NCBI GenBank assembly: GCA_963810485.1
Contig: CAWENQ010000007.1
Location: 248,001 to 312,000 of the forward strand
DNA: 64,000 nucleotides
Source: DATKFM01 sp963810485
GTDB taxonomy: Bacteria; Pseudomonadota; Alphaproteobacteria; Dongiales; Dongiaceae
Direction: 5' to 3'
The notes under the pieces were generated by a model, which searched no databases, had not been told where the DNA came from, and saw nothing but the letters and a program-made list of their open reading frames with translations. This document shows, piece after piece, positions 26,191 through 36,188 of this stretch. The translations under genes were made by a program, and so were the position numbers. Each line of letters begins with the position of its first letter. The stretch's first letter is position 1.

Positions 26191-27311
26191 TCAGACCCGC
26201 ATGGGCATCAGCACATAGAGCGCGCTGGGGTCGCCGACATCGCGGACCAGGGTGGGCGACGCCGGCGTCGGCCAAAGCAAACTGCGCGCCCTCGCCCTCG
26301 ATCTGCTCGGTGATGTCCAGGAGGTAGCGGGAGTTGAAGCCGATATCGATGCCGGTGCCGCCATACTTCACTTCGAGTTCCTCGCTGGCGCTGCCGCTCT
26401 CCGGGCTGCTGGCCGAGAGCGTGAGCGTGCCCGCCTTCAGCGACATCTTCACCGCCCGCGACTTCTCGCTGGAGATGGTGGAGACGCGGTCGACGGCTTC
26501 GGCGAAACTCTTGCGGTCGACTTCCATCACCTTGTCGTTGCCGGTGGGGATGACCCGCTGATAGTCCGGGAAGGTGCCGTCGATCAGCTTGGAATTCAGC
26601 AGCACCGCATCGAAGCCGAAGCGGATCTTGCTGTCCGACAGCGCCACCTCGACATTGTCGGATGTTTCCTCGATCAGCTTGCGCAGCTCGCCCACGGCCT
26701 TGCGCGGCACGATCACGCCGGGCATGTCTGCGGCGCCCGAGGGCAGCGCCATCTCGAAGCGCGCCAGGCGGTGGCCGTCGGTGGCGACCGCGCGCAGCAC
26801 CTTCACGTCGCCGGTCGTGTGTGCGTGCAGATAGATGCCGTTCAGGTAATAGCGCGTCTCCTCGGTGGAGATGGCAAAGCGCGTGCGGTCGATCAGATTG
26901 CGCAGATCCTTGCCGGCGATGGAGAATTTGTTCGGCAGATCGCCGGCGGCGGTGGCGGGGAAATCTTCCCGCGGCAATGTCGCCAGGCTGAAGTTCGAGC
27001 GGCCGGCCTTCAGCGTCACCTGGCCGCCATCGGCGGCACCCTCCAGTTGAATCTGCGCTGCCCTCCGGCAGCTTGCGCACGATGTCGTAGAGCGTGTGGG
27101 CGGAAACCGTGGTGGCGCCCTTGGCGCCGACCTGGGCCGCTACCTTTTCGACGATCGTCAGATCCATGTCGGTCGCAGTCAGCGCCAGCATGTTATCAGC
27201 CGCATCCAGCAGGACGTTCGACAGGATGGGAATCGTGTTGCGGCGCTCCACGACGCTCTGCACATGGGCGAGCGACTTGAGTAGAGCGCCCCGTTCAATG
27301 GTGATCTTCAT
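26191..27311 (-). CDS. dnaN: DNA polymerase III beta subunit, sliding clamp (two frameshifts)
   Basis: A 373-residue clamp after repair. It starts MKITIERGALLKSL at 27311 and ends with the canonical YVLMPMRV at 26191. The three repeated clamp domains are complete. A two-base deletion near 27050 (in the codons before QIQLEGAADGG) and a one-base insertion near 26264 break it; correcting both restores a multiple of three. The protein encircles DNA and tethers polymerase and repair factors. It lies between dnaA and recF on the same strand. Confidence 0.95.
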
Positions 27312-27560
27312 GTCACGACTGACTTTCTTGGGGATCTAGCGATAGCTGTAGTGGACGCCCCGGCACCCGTCGCCCCCCGTTTTCTTTCGCCGGCTAAACC
27401 TTGATGATCCCTGCCGGCCGATCGCGTGCCTGGAGCTTTTGCGAATCAGTCGATCAATATAGCAAATAGGACCGAAAAGGTAAGGGTTTTGAGCGCCCGG
27501 TGGTAGACCATAATATATTGATTCCTATGGTCTTTTATGGGCGGAGATGGCGGCCGGAGA

Positions 27561-28995
27561 TCAGCCCTCGAGCATCCGGCGCAGCAGCTCGATGTCCTCG
27601 GAGAAGGACTCGAATCGGCTGAGCGCAGCTCCTCGATCTTGCGGACCGCATGCATCACCGTGGTGTGGTCGCGGCCGCCGAATTTGCGGCCGATTTCGGG
27701 CAGCGAGCGCGACGTGAGCTGCTTGGCGAGGTACATCGCCACCTGGCGCGGGCGCGCCACGGCGCGGGCCCGGCGCGGCCGAGTGCATGTCGGCGAGCCG
27801 GATCGAGAAATGCTCGGCGACGCGCTTCTGGATCTCCTCGATCGTCACGCGGCGGTCGTTGGCGCGCAGCAGGTCGTGCAGCACTTCCTGCGCCGTCTCC
27901 AGCGTGATCGGCCGGCCGACCAGGGTCGCGTGCGCGACGATGCGGTTCAGCGCGCCCTCGAGCTCGCGGATGTTCGACGTGATCTTGTGGGCGAGGAATT
28001 CCAGCACCTTGGGCGGACCGGCTGGCCCATCTGCTCGGCCTTCGACTGCAGGATGCCGAGACGCAGCTCGTAGGTCGTCGGGTGGATGTCGGCGACGAGG
28101 CCCCAGCCGAGCCGCGAGCGCACCCGCTCCTCGAGCCCCTCGAGATCGGCGGGCTCTTGTCCGCGGACAGCACGATCTGGCGGTTCTGGTCCACCAGCGC
28201 ATTGAAGGTGTGGAAGAATTCTTCCTGGGTCGAATCCTTGCCGCTGATGAACTGGACGTCGTCGATCATCAGCACGTCGACCGAGCGGAACTGCTCCTTG
28301 AACGCCATCGTGTCCTTGAAGCGCAGCGCGCGGATGAACTGGTACATGAACTTCTCGGCCGAGAGATAGATCACGCGGCGCTGCGGGTGGCGCTTGCGGA
28401 TATGCCAGGCGATCGCATGCATCAGATGCGTCTTGCCCAGGCCGACGCCGCCATAGAGGAAGAGCGGGTTGAATGGCACGGCTTCGCCTCGTCGGCGACG
28501 CGGCGCGCGGCGGCAGTCGGCGAACTCGTTCGACTTGCCGATCACGAAGTTCTCGAAGGTGAAGCGCGGGTCGAGCAGAGCGCCGAACGACGCGATTCTC
28601 GCCGTGCCGTCGTCGGCATCCTTCGGCTGCGCCGTGGCGCGGGTGGCGAGCGTCGTCGGCCGCGACCGCCGCGCTGGCCTCGAGCGCGGCCTGCGGCGGC
28701 GGCTCACGCGCAGGGAGGAGCTGATCGACGACGATCTCGATGCTGCGCACGCTGCGGATTCTCCGCCTGTCCAGAGCGTACGGAGGCGGTCGGCATAGTG
28801 GGAACGCATCCAGTCGCGCATGAAGCGGGTGGGACGGCGATTTCCAGTTCTCGCCGTAATCCATCGAGACGAAGCGTGAGCGTCTTCAGCCAGCTCTTGA
28901 AGGCGGCTTCGCCCAATTCGGTCCTGCAGCTTGCCGCGGACCCGCGCCCACTGGATGCAGTCGATGGTGGTGTCGAGTCATTCCACGGGCGCCAT
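27561..28995 (-). CDS. dnaA: chromosomal replication initiator DnaA (about ten frameshifts)
   Basis: The protein can be followed through all three frames. Domain I has ELGEAAFKSWLKTLTL near 28870-28910; the AAA+ core has FENFVIGKSNEFA, Walker A GGVGLGKTH near 28440 and Walker B MIDDVQF near 28270; domain IV has the DnaA-box motif GRDHTTVMHA near 27655-27680; the end is LLRRMLEG. The start is ATG 28995, seven bases from the rhodanese stop. About ten indels interrupt it, most in domains I-II and after Walker B. No real organism could carry this DnaA, so the sequence here is faulty. Exact protein length cannot be given. Confidence 0.9.
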
Positions 28996-28999
28996 ACTC

Positions 29000-29449
29000 T
29001 TATTCCTGCATCCAGGGCAGGCCGGCAGCCTTCCAGCCGGCCACTTGGCCGCGATGGCTTGCCCTCGTGGCGACGCCTTCGAAGCCGTCCGCGAGGTTGT
29101 AGCATCGCCGGTAGCCGAGCGCGGTCATGGCGATCGCCGCCGCCTTGGACCGCAGCCGGCGCGGCACATGAAAGGATCAGGCGCATCGACCGTCGGCACC
29201 CGCCGTCGTCGACATCGGCGGTAAAGGCCGAATTCGGCATCATCGACGGTCGCACGGCCGGCGAATAGGTCTGCCAGGTAAAGGAGCGCCGCCTTCTTGC
29301 CGAGGAGCAGATCGGGCAAGCCGACGAACGCCCATTCAGGCCTGCGACGGACATCGACCAGTGACGCGGCGGATTTAGAGCTAAGAGCAGGTCCCAGGCT
29401 TCTTTCGGTCGAGGTCGCCAGCGTACGGCCAATCGTCCTGACTCGTCAT
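29000..29449 (-). CDS. rhodanese-like protein upstream of dnaA (several frameshifts)
   Basis: Pieces in different frames assemble into one short rhodanese. It begins MTSQDDW at 29449; then come PKEAWDLL, a VDVR-like DVRRRPEWAF, LPDLLLGKK, the active-site FMCRAG (persulfide Cys), SKAAAIAMTALGYRRCYNLADGFEG, and the end GWKAAGLPWMQE with stop at 29000. This C-terminal GWKAAGLPW pattern marks a rhodanese subfamily common in alphaproteobacteria. At least three indels are needed. It sits directly upstream of dnaA on the same strand. Confidence 0.8.
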
Positions 29450-29960
29450 ACGATCCGCCGCGCCCGCCGACATGCCGCCCCAAGAGGTCCGCGCCGCACA
29501 GTCAGAACGCAGATCGCGCAAGATGATAACTCTCGATCCCGATCGATTCGGGACGCCGAACGAAGATCGTGCCAACACACCCAGATGTCCGCAGCCGCCT
29601 TCCCAACGTGGATTGCACGCGGATCTACGTAGCCCGCGAGAACTTCACACCAAGTTCGTGCGATTGCACTTCGCAGGCGATGGTCGTCATGTTGTATAGG
29701 CCCGAAGAGACGCAATAACTTTTCCACCGTCACTGGGCATGCATCGTTGCGTGTTCGGAACTCGCAATATGATCGAACGGGGAACATGAAAAATTGGTGA
29801 GAGGTTTCTCGCGCGCGCAAAGAAATGTTTCGACACCACGTCAGGAAAACGATCGTCGGCAATTTCAGAAACTGTGAAAGTGCATCGCTATGCGGCGCCG
29901 GCATGCCATTTCAGACCTCGCCGCAGCGGACAATGCGCGAGATCGGAAAATTTATTCGCG
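29450..29960. other. intergenic stretch between rpsT and the rhodanese/dnaA unit
   Basis: About 510 bp without a recognisable gene on either strand. The base composition is less GC-rich than the surroundings, with AT-rich patches near 29690-29840 that would suit promoters for the rhodanese-dnaA unit. TTTTCCACC near 29718 is a poor DnaA-box match. No cluster of DnaA boxes is present. Indels in this stretch could hide a small gene. Confidence 0.5.
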
Positions 29961-30223
29961 TCAGAGCGCCTTCATGCGTGCGGACGAGGCGGGACACCTT
30001 TCGCGCCACATGTTGCGATGCAGCACGACTTTTCCGGCGCTGCCGCGGATCAGCACGGGCTGCGCCGCCTGCAGCGCTTCTTGCGCCTGCTTCTTGTTGC
30101 CGCTGGCGATCGCGGTCTCGACCTTCTTCATGGAGGTGCTGAACCGCGGGAGGCGTGCGCGATTCACTTCCGTGCGCGTCCGTCCGCCGGCGCGCATTCT
30201 TCGCCGGATTTTGTCTTCGCCAT
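29961..30223 (-). CDS. rpsT: 30S ribosomal protein S20 (frameshifted)
   Basis: About 87-88 residues. The start MAKTKSG at ATG 30223 fits S20, and the middle EVNRARL ... RFSTSMKKVETAIASGNKKQA and the end SARMKAL are clear S20 signatures, but they fall in different frames. At least two indels are needed, one within the first 20 codons and one or more near 29990-30030. S20 is an early-binding protein of the small subunit. The position upstream of dnaA is the common alphaproteobacterial arrangement. Confidence 0.85.
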
Positions 30224-30334
30224 GGTCGAGGATTTCGGATATCCGGTTTCAAGCCGAAAGGCCGCGGGTTATAGCCGCCGCGCTCGCGGCGCGTCAAGCC
30301 GGGCCAGGGCCGTCGGCCGGATTTGCGCCATTTC

Positions 30335-31113
30335 TTAATGTCTGGAGGTTGGAGGCCGCTTCTCGACGAAGGCGGACATGCCTTCCGTCTGATCTTCCGG
30401 CGCCAAAGGCGGAGTGGAACAGGCGCCGCTCGAAGCGCACGCCTTCGGCGAGCGTCGTTTCATAGGCACGGTTCACGCATTCCTTGATGACCATAGTGAC
30501 CGGCAAGCGACATCTCGGCGATGCGTTCCGCCGTTTTGACGGTCTCGTCCATCAGAGTTGGCCAGCCGGCACGATGCGGCCGACCAGGCCCAGCGCGCTC
30601 GGCTTCCTGCGCGTCCATCATGCGGCCGGTCAGGCACATCTCCATCGCCTTTGCTTTGCCGACACGTCGCGTCAGTCGCTGCGTGCCGCCGGCGCCCGGC
30701 GGATGCCGAGCGTGATTTCCGGCTGGCCGAACTTCGCCGTTATCGGCGGCCATGATGAAGTCGCACATCATCGCCATCTCGCAGCCGCCGCCGAGCGCAT
30801 AGCCGGCGACCGCGGCGATGATAGGCTTGCGGCAAACGGTCAGACGCTCCCAGCCGCGGGTGACGAAGTCGCTGCAATAGACATCGGCGAAGCCGTGGTC
30901 CTTCATTTCCTTGATATCGGCGCCGGCGGCAAAGGCCTTCTCGTTGCCGGTGACTATGATGACGCGGATCTGCGGATCGTATTCCAGCTCATCGGCCGCT
31001 TTGCCGAGATCGGCGATCAGCGCATCGCAGAGCGCATTGAGCGATTTCGGCCGGTTGAAGGTGATGATGCCGACAGCGCCTTTGCGCTCAACGATGAGAT
31101 TCTCGTAGGTCAT
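30335..31113 (-). CDS. enoyl-CoA hydratase (several frameshifts)
   Basis: About 258 residues. The first 125 are clean: ITFNRPKSLNAL, AGADIKEM, and AGYALGGGCEMAMMCD with the oxyanion-hole glycines and the first catalytic-region Glu. Beyond 30735 the frame breaks repeatedly (near 30735, 30590, 30500 and 30410), yet PPGAGGTQRLTRRVGKAKAMEM, containing the second catalytic region, and the end KECVNRAYETTLAEG ... FVEKRPP are all readable. The stop TAA is at 30335. It hydrates trans-2-enoyl-CoA in fatty acid or phenylacetate-type degradation. Between rpsT and mutM it is the last of the heavily damaged genes. Confidence 0.88.
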
Positions 31114-31202
31114 GATCTGTCACCGGATTGATTTCAGGGGAAAATGCCAGCGGGGAGAATGCCAGTGAAATGCCGGCCTGGCCGCCGCTGGCGCTATCTA
31201 CC

Positions 31203-32045
31203 TCAGCGCTGGCGGCGCGGACAATAGAAAGTGGAGCGCCCCGATTGCGCCAGGCGCTTGATGCCGCCGGTGCGCCGGAGCGCGCAATCGCAGCCGGGGC
31301 AGGCCTGCCCTTCCCGTTCATAGACCGCCCAGCGATGCTGGAAATAGCCAAGCTCGCCATCGGTCTGCACATAGTCCCGCAGCGAGGAGCCGCCGGCCTC
31401 GATCGCCTCCGTCAGCACCGATTTGATCGCCTGCGCCAGCAGATCGGCGCGGCCGCCCTGGACCGTGCGCGCGAGGCGGCGCGGCGAAATGCCGGCGCGG
31501 AACAGCGCCTCGGACGCGTAGATGTTGCCCACGCCGGCCACAACCCGTTGATCCAGAACGGCTGCCTTGATCGGCGTGCGCTTGCCTTTCAATGCCTCGG
31601 CAAGAATAGCGCCGGTGAATGACGCCTCCAGCGGTTCCGGACCCAGGCCCGCGAGCAGACGGTGGCGCGACAGTCCGTCGCGGGGGACCAGATCGAAGGA
31701 GCCGAAGCGCCGCGCGTCATTGAAGCGGACCACGGTGCCGTCGTCGGTTTCGAAGATCAGGTGATCGTGGGGCTCGGGCGCCTGCTCCGCCGTTCCGCCG
31801 ATCACCATGCGCCCGGACATGCCGAGATGGCCGAGCACCACCATGCCGTCATCCAGATGGAACAGCATGTATTTGGCGCGCCGCGCGATCCGCTCGACCC
31901 GCCGGCCCTGCAGCCTTGCGGCGAATTCCGGCGGCAGCGGGAAGCGCAGGTCGGGCCGCCGCTGAATCACGCGGCGAAAGCGCCGGCCCTCAAGGCGGGC
32001 AGCGAGGCCGCGGCAAACTGTTTCGACTTCAGGCAGTTCGGGCAT
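31203..32045 (-). CDS. mutM: formamidopyrimidine-DNA glycosylase
   Basis: A complete 280-residue Fpg. Pro2 (catalytic nucleophile, after Met removal) and Glu3 are in MPELPEVE; Lys58-region KYMLF supplies the beta-loop Lys; the C-terminal zinc finger is CPGC ... FYCPRRQ. It removes 8-oxoguanine and FaPy lesions and nicks the site. It is divergent from ubiE with about 100 bp between starts, matching a frequent alphaproteobacterial layout. No frame problem here, so the damaged zone ends before this gene. Confidence 0.97.
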   Translation of the reverse strand: MPELPEVETVCRGLAARLEGRRFRRVIQRRPDLRFPLPPEFAARLQGRRVERIARRAKYMLFHLDDGMVVLGHLGMSGRMVIGGTAEQAPEPHDHLIFETDDGTVVRFNDARRFGSFDLVPRDGLSRHRLLAGLGPEPLEASFTGAILAEALKGKRTPIKAAVLDQRVVAGVGNIYASEALFRAGISPRRLARTVQGGRADLLAQAIKSVLTEAIEAGGSSLRDYVQTDGELGYFQHRWAVYEREGQACPGCDCALRRTGGIKRLAQSGRSTFYCPRRQR

Positions 32046-32148
32046 TGTCTGGAATTTTCATGCAGCCGGCCGCACGGCGTGGCCACGCCCGGCCCGGGAG
32101 GTTATTGTTGCCGCCGTCGATAGCAGATTTTACCGCCGCAATCACGCC

Positions 32149-32898
32149 ATGTCCGATTCCACACCCTTCGGCTTTCGCGACGTCGATCCGGCCGACAAGG
32201 CCGGGATGGTGCGTGGCGTCTTCGAAAGCGTGGCCTCGCGCTATGACCTGATGAACGACCTGATGTCGGCAGGCGTGCATCGCCTCTGGAAATCCGTGCT
32301 GATCGATTTGCTGGCGCCGCGGAATGGCGAGCATTTTATCGATGTCGCCGGCGGCACCGGCGATATCGCCTTCCGCATCCTGACGCGGCTCAAGCAAAGC
32401 GCCGATGCCGGCGTCACCGTCTGCGACTTGACGCCAGCGATGCTGGAGATCGGCCGCGCCCGTGCCATCGATCGCGGCCTGCTGCAGGGCATCGATTGGA
32501 TCGCCGGCAATGCGGAGAGCCTGCCTTTCGCCGACCGCAGCTTCGATGCCTATACGATCGCCTTCGGCTTGCGCAATGTCACGCATATCGACAAGGCGCT
32601 GGCAGAAGCGCGCCGCGTGCTCAAACCCGGCGGGCGATTCTTCTGCCTTGAATTCAGCCATGTGGCGAGCGAACCGCTGTCGAAACTCTATGATCTCTAT
32701 TCCTTCGAGCTGCTGCCGCGGCTGGGGCAATGGGTCGCGGGCGACCGGGATTCCTATCAGTACCTGGTGGAGAGCATCCGCCGCTTTCCGCCGCAGCGCG
32801 AATTGGTCGTCATGATCGAGGCCGCCGGCCTGGCGCGCGTGAAGTTCCGCAATCTCACCGGCGGCATCGCGGCGATCCATTCCGGCTGGCGCATCTGA
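32149..32898 (+). CDS. ubiE: ubiquinone/menaquinone biosynthesis C-methyltransferase
   Basis: A 249-residue class I SAM-dependent methyltransferase. The start FGFRDVDPADKAGMVRGVFESVASRYDLMND and the SAM motif DVAGGTGDIAF near 64-74 are diagnostic of UbiE/COQ5, as is the end GGIAAIHSGWRI. It C-methylates the benzoquinol ring in ubiquinone synthesis. It is followed 5 bp later by ubiB, forming a ubiquinone operon that continues towards coaBC. Confidence 0.97.
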   Translation: MSDSTPFGFRDVDPADKAGMVRGVFESVASRYDLMNDLMSAGVHRLWKSVLIDLLAPRNGEHFIDVAGGTGDIAFRILTRLKQSADAGVTVCDLTPAMLEIGRARAIDRGLLQGIDWIAGNAESLPFADRSFDAYTIAFGLRNVTHIDKALAEARRVLKPGGRFFCLEFSHVASEPLSKLYDLYSFELLPRLGQWVAGDRDSYQYLVESIRRFPPQRELVVMIEAAGLARVKFRNLTGGIAAIHSGWRI

Positions 32899-32903
32899 AC
32901 GCC

Positions 32904-34469
32904 ATGTTGCGTACGCCCCGCCATCTGTTCCGTTTGCTGAAGATCGCCCGCACCCTGGCGCGCCATGGCGCACTGGAGCCGTTCGAAGCGGCGCTGAGCG
33001 GCGCCGGTGTAGCGCCCGCCATCATCCGCGCCGCACGCCTGTTCGCGCGGCCGCTGGTCACCGTCAAGGGCCGGCCGGGCGAGCGTCTGGCCGCGGCATT
33101 GGTTCAGCTTGGTCCGGCTTTCATCAAGTTCGGGCAGATGCTGTCGACCCGCGCCGACCTGATCGGCGAACAAAACGCCAGCGATCTTTCGACGCTGCAG
33201 GATCAGCTGGCGCCGTTTCCGGCCGCCGCCGCGCGGGCCACCATCGAGCAGGAACTGGGGCGTTCTGTTGGAGAGTTGTTCCTCACCTTCGATGACCAGC
33301 CGGTTTCCGCCGCTTCCATCGCTCAGGTGCATCTGGCCATGATCGCACCGACGGACGAAATTCCCAATGGCGAAGTCGCCGTCAAGGTACTGCGCCCGGG
33401 CATCGAGGCGGCGCTGGCGCGCGACATCGATCTGCTGCGCTGGCTGGCGGAGATGACCGAGCGCACCCAGCCGCGGCTGCGGCGGCTGAAGCCGGTGGAA
33501 GTGGTCGACACCTTTGCCGAAACGGTGAAGACGGAGATGGATCTGCGGCTCGAGGCGGCGGCGGCCGCCGAGCTGGCGGCGAATTTTGCCCAGGATCCCA
33601 CCTATCTGGTGCCGCCGATCGATTGGCGGCTGACGGCGCGGCGGGTGATGACCCAGCAGCGCATCTCCGGCATCCCCATTGACGATCGCGAGGCCATCCT
33701 GGCCGGCGGGCATAATATCCGGGAGGTGCTGTCGAAGGCGGCGGCAATCTTCTTCAACCAGGTGTTCCGCGACGGCTATTTCCACGGCGACCAGCATCCC
33801 GGCAATATGTTCGTCGATGCCGAGGGCCGCATCGGCGTGGTGGATTTCGGCATCATGGGGCGGCTTGATCGCGCCACGCGGTTCTATCTGGCCGACATGC
33901 TGCTGGGCTTCTTGAATCGCGATTACCGGCGCGTGGCGGAGATTCACTTCGATGCCGGCTATGTGCCGCCGCACCAGTCGCTGGATTCCTTCGCCCAGGC
34001 CTGCCGCTCCATCGGCGAGCCGATCTTCGGCCGGCCGCTGCAGGAGATCTCCTTCGCCCGGGTCCTCGGCCAGCTGTTCCAGCTTGCCGAAGGCTTCGAG
34101 ATGGAGGTGCAGCCGCAGCTTCTGCTGCTGCAGAAGAACATGCTGATGGCCGAGGGCGTCAGCCGGCGGCTCGATCCCGAGCTCAACACCTGGACCCTCG
34201 CGCAGCCCCTGATCGAGGTCTGGATGCGGGAGAACCGGGGGCCGGAAGCGCGGCTGAAGGATGCCCTGGGCGACGCCGTGCGCATCATCCGCCGCTTGCC
34301 CTATATGGCCGACCGCTTCGAGCAGCTTGTCACCAGCGTCAGCCGCGAGGGCGTGCGGGTCGACCCCGAAAGCCTGGCCCGGGCGGGCCAGGGACCGGGC
34401 CGGAGCGCGATCTGGGCCCTCTGGATCGCCCTGGCGGCCCTGGCGGTGCTGGTCCTGGTAAAGCTCTGA
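32904..34469 (+). CDS. ubiB: ubiquinone biosynthesis atypical kinase UbiB
   Basis: A 521-residue protein of the ABC1/ADCK/UbiB family. The KxGQ motif (KFGQMLS near residue 73-79), Ala-rich loop region (SAASIAQVH), VAVKVLRPG with the catalytic Lys, HGDQHPGN and VDFGIMG are all present. One or two TM helices close the C terminus (IWALWIALAALAVLVLV). It supports ubiquinone hydroxylation and lipid handling at the inner membrane. ATG 32904 lies 5 bp after the ubiE stop. Confidence 0.96.
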   Translation: MLRTPRHLFRLLKIARTLARHGALEPFEAALSGAGVAPAIIRAARLFARPLVTVKGRPGERLAAALVQLGPAFIKFGQMLSTRADLIGEQNASDLSTLQDQLAPFPAAAARATIEQELGRSVGELFLTFDDQPVSAASIAQVHLAMIAPTDEIPNGEVAVKVLRPGIEAALARDIDLLRWLAEMTERTQPRLRRLKPVEVVDTFAETVKTEMDLRLEAAAAAELAANFAQDPTYLVPPIDWRLTARRVMTQQRISGIPIDDREAILAGGHNIREVLSKAAAIFFNQVFRDGYFHGDQHPGNMFVDAEGRIGVVDFGIMGRLDRATRFYLADMLLGFLNRDYRRVAEIHFDAGYVPPHQSLDSFAQACRSIGEPIFGRPLQEISFARVLGQLFQLAEGFEMEVQPQLLLLQKNMLMAEGVSRRLDPELNTWTLAQPLIEVWMRENRGPEARLKDALGDAVRIIRRLPYMADRFEQLVTSVSREGVRVDPESLARAGQGPGRSAIWALWIALAALAVLVLVKL

Positions 34470-34509
34470 CCGCCTTGCGCCCGCTAGGCCGGGCCCTTAC
34501 CTTTCATCC

Positions 34510-35712
34510 GTGCTCAACGGCAAGCGCATACTTCTCGTCATTTCGGGCGGCATTGCCGCCTATAAATGCCTGGAATTGATCCGGCGGCTGCGGGAGCGGG
34601 GCGCCGGCGTCACCTGCATCCTGACCCAGGGCGGGGCGCAGTTCGTCACGCCCCTGTCCGTGGCGGCGATCACCGAAGAGAAGGTCTATGGAGATTTGTT
34701 CTCGCTCACCGACGAGAGCGAGATGGGCCATATCCAGCTGAGCCGCGCCGCCGACCTGCTGGTGGTAGCGCCCGCCAGCGCCGACATCATCGCCCGGATG
34801 GCCAGCGGCATCGCCGACGATCTCGCGACCACGGCCCTGCTGGCGACCGACACGACGGTGCTGATCGCGCCGGCGATGAATGTGCGGATGTGGCACCACG
34901 GCGCGACCCAGGAGAATCTGGCCAAGCTCGCCGCCCGCGGCGTGCAGCAGGTCGGGCCTAGCGAAGGGGCCATGGCCTGCAACGAATTCGGCCTCGGCCG
35001 GATGGCGGAGCCGGCGGAAATCCTGGCGGCCATCGAATCCTTGATCGCGGCCGATGGCGCGCTGTCCGGCCGCCGCGCCATCGTCACCAGCGGCCCGACT
35101 CATGAGCCGATCGATCCCGTGCGTTTCATCGGCAACCGCTCCTCCGGCAAGCAGGGCCATGCGATTGCCGCTGCCCTGGCGCGGCGCGGCGCCGACACCT
35201 ATTTGATTGCCGGCCCGACCGGCGAGCCCGATCCGCCGGGTGTCCATGTGCGCCATGTGGAGACGGCGGAGCAGATGCTGACCGCCTGCCGCAAGTCCCT
35301 GCCCGCCGACATCGCCGTCTGCGCCGCCGCCGTCTCCGATTGGAAGGTGGCGGCACAAGCCGCGCAGAAGATCAAGAAAGGCAGCGCGCCGCCAAAGCTC
35401 GAGCTGGCGCTCAATCCGGACATCCTGGCGACGCTGTCGCAAGCAGGCAACGCGCGCCCGGCGCTGGTGGTGGGCTTCGCCGCGGAAACGGAACGCGTCG
35501 TCGAGCAGGCGAAGAAAAAACTTCAGGCCAAGCGCTGCGACTGGATTGTGGCCAACGACGTGTCGCCGGGCACCGGCACGTTCGGCGGCGACAACAACCT
35601 GGTGCATCTGATCAGCGCCGCCGGCGTCGAGGATTGGCCCAAGCTATCGAAGCGCGAGGTGGCCGACCGGCTGGCCGAGCGCATCGCCGCGCATTTCGCC
35701 GCGGCGCAGTGA
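34510..35712 (+). CDS. coaBC: bifunctional phosphopantothenoylcysteine decarboxylase / phosphopantothenate--cysteine ligase
   Basis: A 400-residue CoaBC (Dfp). The N-terminal flavoprotein half has ISGGIAAYK, the FMN site, and PAMNVRMW with the substrate-binding Asn and catalytic-loop residues. The CoaB half begins RRAIVTSGPTHEPIDPVRFIGN and includes the Lys in KIKKG and FAAET. It performs two successive steps of CoA synthesis. The start codon is GTG at 34510. It follows ubiB by 40 bp and precedes dut by 5 bp. Confidence 0.96.
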   Translation: MLNGKRILLVISGGIAAYKCLELIRRLRERGAGVTCILTQGGAQFVTPLSVAAITEEKVYGDLFSLTDESEMGHIQLSRAADLLVVAPASADIIARMASGIADDLATTALLATDTTVLIAPAMNVRMWHHGATQENLAKLAARGVQQVGPSEGAMACNEFGLGRMAEPAEILAAIESLIAADGALSGRRAIVTSGPTHEPIDPVRFIGNRSSGKQGHAIAAALARRGADTYLIAGPTGEPDPPGVHVRHVETAEQMLTACRKSLPADIAVCAAAVSDWKVAAQAAQKIKKGSAPPKLELALNPDILATLSQAGNARPALVVGFAAETERVVEQAKKKLQAKRCDWIVANDVSPGTGTFGGDNNLVHLISAAGVEDWPKLSKREVADRLAERIAAHFAAAQ

Positions 35713-35717
35713 GCGCC

Positions 35718-36182
35718 ATGACGGTGACCGTGAACATACAGCGGCTGGATCACGGCGCGGGCCTGCCCCTGCCCGCCTATGCCACTGATGACTGCGCGGG
35801 CGTCGATCTGCCGGCGGCGATATCGGGTGAGCGCATTCTGCCGCCCGGCGGCCGCGAGCTGGTGCCCACGGGATTCTCCATCGCCCTGCCCCGCGGCTAT
35901 GAGGCGCAGGTGCGGCCGCGCTCCGGCCTGGCCTTGCGTGCGGGCGTCACCGTGCTGAACAGCCCGGGCACCATCGATGCCGATTATCGCGGCGAGATCG
36001 GCGTCATCCTGATCAATCTCGGCAGCGAGCCCTTCGTCATCCGCCGCGGCGAGCGCATTGCCCAGCTTGTGGTCGCACCGGTGGCTCGCGTGGCCTGGCA
36101 GGAGAGCGGCGAACTCAGCGAGAGTACGCGCGGCGCGGGCGGCTTCGGCTCCACAGGCACGCGCGTTGCGAGCGGAGGCTAG
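35718..36182 (+). CDS. dut: dUTP diphosphatase
   Basis: A 154-residue trimeric dUTPase with all five motifs: AGVDLPA (I), RPRSGLA (II), LNSPGTIDADYRGEI (III) with catalytic Asp, RGERIAQLVV (IV), and the C-terminal RGAGGFGSTG (V). It hydrolyses dUTP to dUMP and keeps uracil out of DNA. ATG 35718 is 5 bp after coaBC; a GTG overlapping the coaBC stop is possible. The coaBC-dut pair is conserved in many proteobacteria. Confidence 0.96.
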   Translation: MTVTVNIQRLDHGAGLPLPAYATDDCAGVDLPAAISGERILPPGGRELVPTGFSIALPRGYEAQVRPRSGLALRAGVTVLNSPGTIDADYRGEIGVILINLGSEPFVIRRGERIAQLVVAPVARVAWQESGELSESTRGAGGFGSTGTRVASGG

Positions 36183-36188
36183 ACGGCC

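Noticed and set aside
29446..29904. 152-codon minus-strand open frame upstream of the rhodanese
   Set aside because: No family resemblance, no ribosome-binding site, and amino-acid composition unlike neighbours; the region is more likely a promoter stretch.
29450..29960. Possible oriC between rpsT and the dnaA unit
   Set aside because: Only one poor DnaA-box match (TTTTCCACC) and no box cluster or clear unwinding element. In several alphaproteobacteria oriC is not beside dnaA.
22437..31113. A run of pseudogenes in the replication region
   Set aside because: dnaA, dnaN, gyrB and rpsT cannot all be inactive. The indels are single-base and repairable, so sequence error explains them better than decay.
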